This document shows positions 5,891 through 6,815 of a stretch of DNA of 6,815 nt, piece after piece (within the stretch, counting starts at the first letter, position 1; every line of letters starts with the position of its first letter). The stretch is taken from NCBI GenBank assembly GCA_023139785.1, contig JAGLMX010000032.1:1-6815 (forward strand), written 5' to 3'. Under the pieces are notes generated by a model. The model was not told the origin of the DNA. It saw only the letters and a program-made list of their open reading frames with translations, and did no database searches. Source of the DNA: Candidatus Aenigmatarchaeota archaeon. Lineage in GTDB: Archaea > EX4484-52 > B79-G9. Made by a program: the position numbers and the translations under genes.

Positions 5891-5983
5891 ATGAATTCTC
5901 CTAAAATGGGCGTTGAAGAAGCATGTTTGTTTGCAAAGCACGTATTTCTTTATGGATGCAATAAAGCACGTTATCAAAAATAG
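5891..5983 (+). CDS. Possible 30-aa small protein (or small RNA) gene
   Basis: The frame runs from ATG 5891 to TAG 5981-5983 and encodes a 30-residue peptide beginning MNSPKMGVEEACLFAKHV, with two Cys (12 and 23) and a basic C-terminus. I do not recognise it. Support comes from position: a strong BRE/TATA sits about 26 nt before the expected transcript start, which would make this a near-leaderless mRNA, and the stretch 5880-6010 is noticeably less AT-rich than the DNA to its left. Against it are its length, the lack of a ribosome site and the absence of any comparison. A short inverted repeat TGCGT/ACGCA (5984-5988/5999-6003) follows the stop. It could equally be the degraded start of a lost gene or a small non-coding RNA. 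Confidence 0.3.
   Translation: MNSPKMGVEEACLFAKHVFLYGCNKARYQK
5935..5971 (+). repeat. Direct repeat AAAGCACGT, 28-bp period, inside the mini-ORF
   Basis: AAAGCACGT occurs at 5935-5943 and 5963-5971. The spacing is not a multiple of three, so the copies are read in different frames. That suggests a DNA-level or RNA-level signal, or chance, and not a protein repeat. Confidence 0.35.
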
Positions 5984-6026
5984 TGCGTACGTAGAGTGAC
6001 GCAGGCACACATTGAAATAAATTCAT

Positions 6027-6689
6027 CTATACATTTTGAAGATTAACGGGCATTAAATATTCTAATCTTTTTTTCCAATGTAATTTTAACTTTTCATCTT
6101 CAGTATATTTATTTATTCGACGCTGAATTTCTTCAATATTATAACCTTCCTTACAATCAATCATTTTTTGTATCATTTTGGAATAATCACGATGCATGGA
6201 TGCATCAAAATGATAAATATACTTGAAAGAATGAACATTAACGGCCAACTGCCAAGACGCCAAAAATGAAAATAAAATAATTAGAAAACCATTTATAACG
6301 CTAAAATATGAATTATGCGGGACAAATAAACTGGTTCTATAACAGAAAACAAGAAGAAATATGAGTGCTAAAAACGTACAGTAAATAGACTGTCTAAAAA
6401 CAAACCCCATGCGGTCAATTAATTTCAACACTCTTTCAGCTTTTTGTTCTAAATGCATATTTATGTTTTCTTTGTTTGCAATTATCTCTAACCTATTCTT
6501 CGCAGTTCGGTCGTCAGATGTTATTTCTTGTTTGTATTTTTCCAAACTTTTGAAAATATGGCTTCTTATATTGGATAAAGAAAAAAATATTGTAGTTATT
6601 GTCAAAACAACAAGATTATATTCTAAAATAGCCCAAAGATTTATTCCAAACACCCCATCCATTTTTATCAAGCCCACAAACTTTTTCAA
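6027..6689 (-). CDS. Membrane protein with three predicted TM helices, unknown function (220 aa)
   Basis: I do not recognise this family with certainty. From the TTG start, residues about 18-38 form a first membrane helix. Residues 41-98 are a charged helical, possibly coiled-coil, segment. Two closely spaced membrane helices follow at about 101-117 and 129-150, and the protein ends in a basic cytosolic helical tail (151-220). The tight helical hairpin followed by a long helix (HRDYSKMIQKM around 166-176) is reminiscent of SLATT-type two-TM effectors found near defence genes, but no diagnostic motif confirms it and no partner gene is visible. The start is TTG 6689, supported by GGTG at about 6697-6694, four nt upstream; ATG 6662 is the alternative and lacks a ribosome site. 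The gene is markedly AT-richer, with more AAA/AAT/ATA codons than orc1 or PolD, suggesting different ancestry or acquisition. Confidence 0.75.
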   Translation of the reverse strand: MKKFVGLIKMDGVFGINLWAILEYNLVVLTITTIFFSLSNIRSHIFKSLEKYKQEITSDDRTAKNRLEIIANKENINMHLEQKAERVLKLIDRMGFVFRQSIYCTFLALIFLLVFCYRTSLFVPHNSYFSVINGFLIILFSFLASWQLAVNVHSFKYIYHFDASMHRDYSKMIQKMIDCKEGYNIEEIQRRINKYTEDEKLKLHWKKRLEYLMPVNLQNV

Positions 6690-6708
6690 ATATCACCACG
6701 AGAAATAG

Positions 6709-6815
6709 AACCGTCATTATGTACATGCTAACAAGTCATCAAAAACACTTTTTAAAGGCGTGGCTATGAGGGGATTATTAAAATTCACTCGTGCACTTAC
6801 GAGGTCAATACATTT
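6709..6815. other. Right edge: two mutually exclusive short open frames, undecided
   Basis: On the minus strand a frame enters from the right edge and stays open for 32 codons to a TAA at 6717-6719, ending SVFDDLLACT. This could be the C-terminus of a gene just upstream of the membrane protein, 27 bp from it. On the plus strand ATG 6766 opens a basic frame (MRGLLKFTRALTRSIH) that runs off the edge. Neither is long enough to judge, and they overlap. Confidence 0.2.
6748..6758 (-). promoter_or_regulatory. TATA-like box upstream of the membrane-protein gene
   Basis: CCTTTAAAAAG on the minus strand (6758-6748) is a plausible TATA box. It predicts a start near 6727 and a leader of about 38 nt to TTG 6689. 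The core TTTAAA is symmetric, so it could also point rightwards. The preceding sequence is a poor BRE, so the call is weak. Confidence 0.3.

Larger units (their letters stand above)
5335..6026. other. AT-rich intergenic region, candidate replication origin (oriC)
   Basis: About 690 bp separate orc1 from the next clear gene. The region is much richer in A/T than the replication genes and has no long coding frame. From left to right it holds the orc1 promoter, an 11-bp inverted repeat (5370-5380/5431-5441), a 17-bp imperfect direct repeat (5396-5412/5519-5535), a long AT-rich near-palindrome (5465-5490) suited to unwinding, a GC-rich hairpin (5585-5603), a weak inverted match to the direct repeat (5751-5762), a tandem CAGATAACT pair (5765-5789), and then a promoter plus mini-ORF (5848-5983). 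Archaeal origins usually lie beside orc1/cdc6, with ORB repeats around an AT-rich unwinding element. The layout fits, but no perfect ORB match was seen. Origin function is inferred. Confidence 0.5.

Noticed and set aside
5341..6026. CRISPR array
   Set aside because: The repeats are short (9-17 bp), occur only two or three times and are unevenly spaced, and no cas gene is visible.
6409..6708. Plus-strand open frame of 99 codons
   Set aside because: It is antisense to the membrane-protein gene, and its hydrophobic stretches are complements of that gene's coding sequence.
1..6815. tRNA genes, insertion sequences or integrase attachment sites
   Set aside because: No T-loop plus acceptor-stem arrangement, transposase-like frame or paired terminal inverted repeats with target duplications were found.

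Overview
The window is archaeal chromosomal DNA. It carries the initiator Orc1/Cdc6 and both subunits of DNA polymerase D (DP1 complete, DP2 partial), and PolD is found only in archaea. AT-rich TATA/BRE promoters about 25 nt upstream of start codons, weak GGTG-type ribosome sites and several likely leaderless starts fit this. The lineage cannot be fixed from sequence alone. A euryarchaeal-grade or DPANN-type archaeon is most likely, because the replication set is compact and DP1 is short (472 aa).

Layout. 1-1720 (-): first 573 codons of the PolD large subunit, running off the left edge. 1721-1771: a 51-bp divergent promoter with one TATA core that can serve both directions. 1772-2155 (+): a small coiled-coil protein of unknown function. 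2171-2272 (-): a strong candidate structured small RNA with a textbook BRE/TATA promoter, a long hairpin and an oligo-T end. 2411-2638 (+): a 75-aa unknown protein. 2684-4102 (-) and 4120-5334 (-): DP1 and orc1/cdc6, 17 bp apart and probably one operon, orc1 first. 5335-6026: about 690 bp of AT-rich, mostly non-coding DNA with inverted repeats, a 17-bp imperfect direct repeat resembling an origin recognition box, and a long AT-rich near-palindrome. This is the best candidate for a replication origin next to its initiator gene. At its far end a good promoter precedes a possible 30-codon gene. 6027-6689 (-): an AT-rich, unrecognised membrane protein. 6690-6815: its upstream region and possible gene fragments at the right edge.

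How it fits together. Orc1/Cdc6 would bind the adjacent repeats, open the AT-rich element and recruit the helicase. DP1 (proofreading exonuclease) and DP2 (polymerase) then form PolD. The predicted orc1 promoter lies inside the repeats, so initiator binding may also control orc1-DP1 expression. DP1 and DP2 share a strand but are separated by two small opposite-strand genes and the RNA candidate. The unusual points are that RNA candidate, the origin-like region, a substituted metal-site motif in DP1, the shared leaderless promoter, and the AT-rich right-hand segment with a membrane protein.
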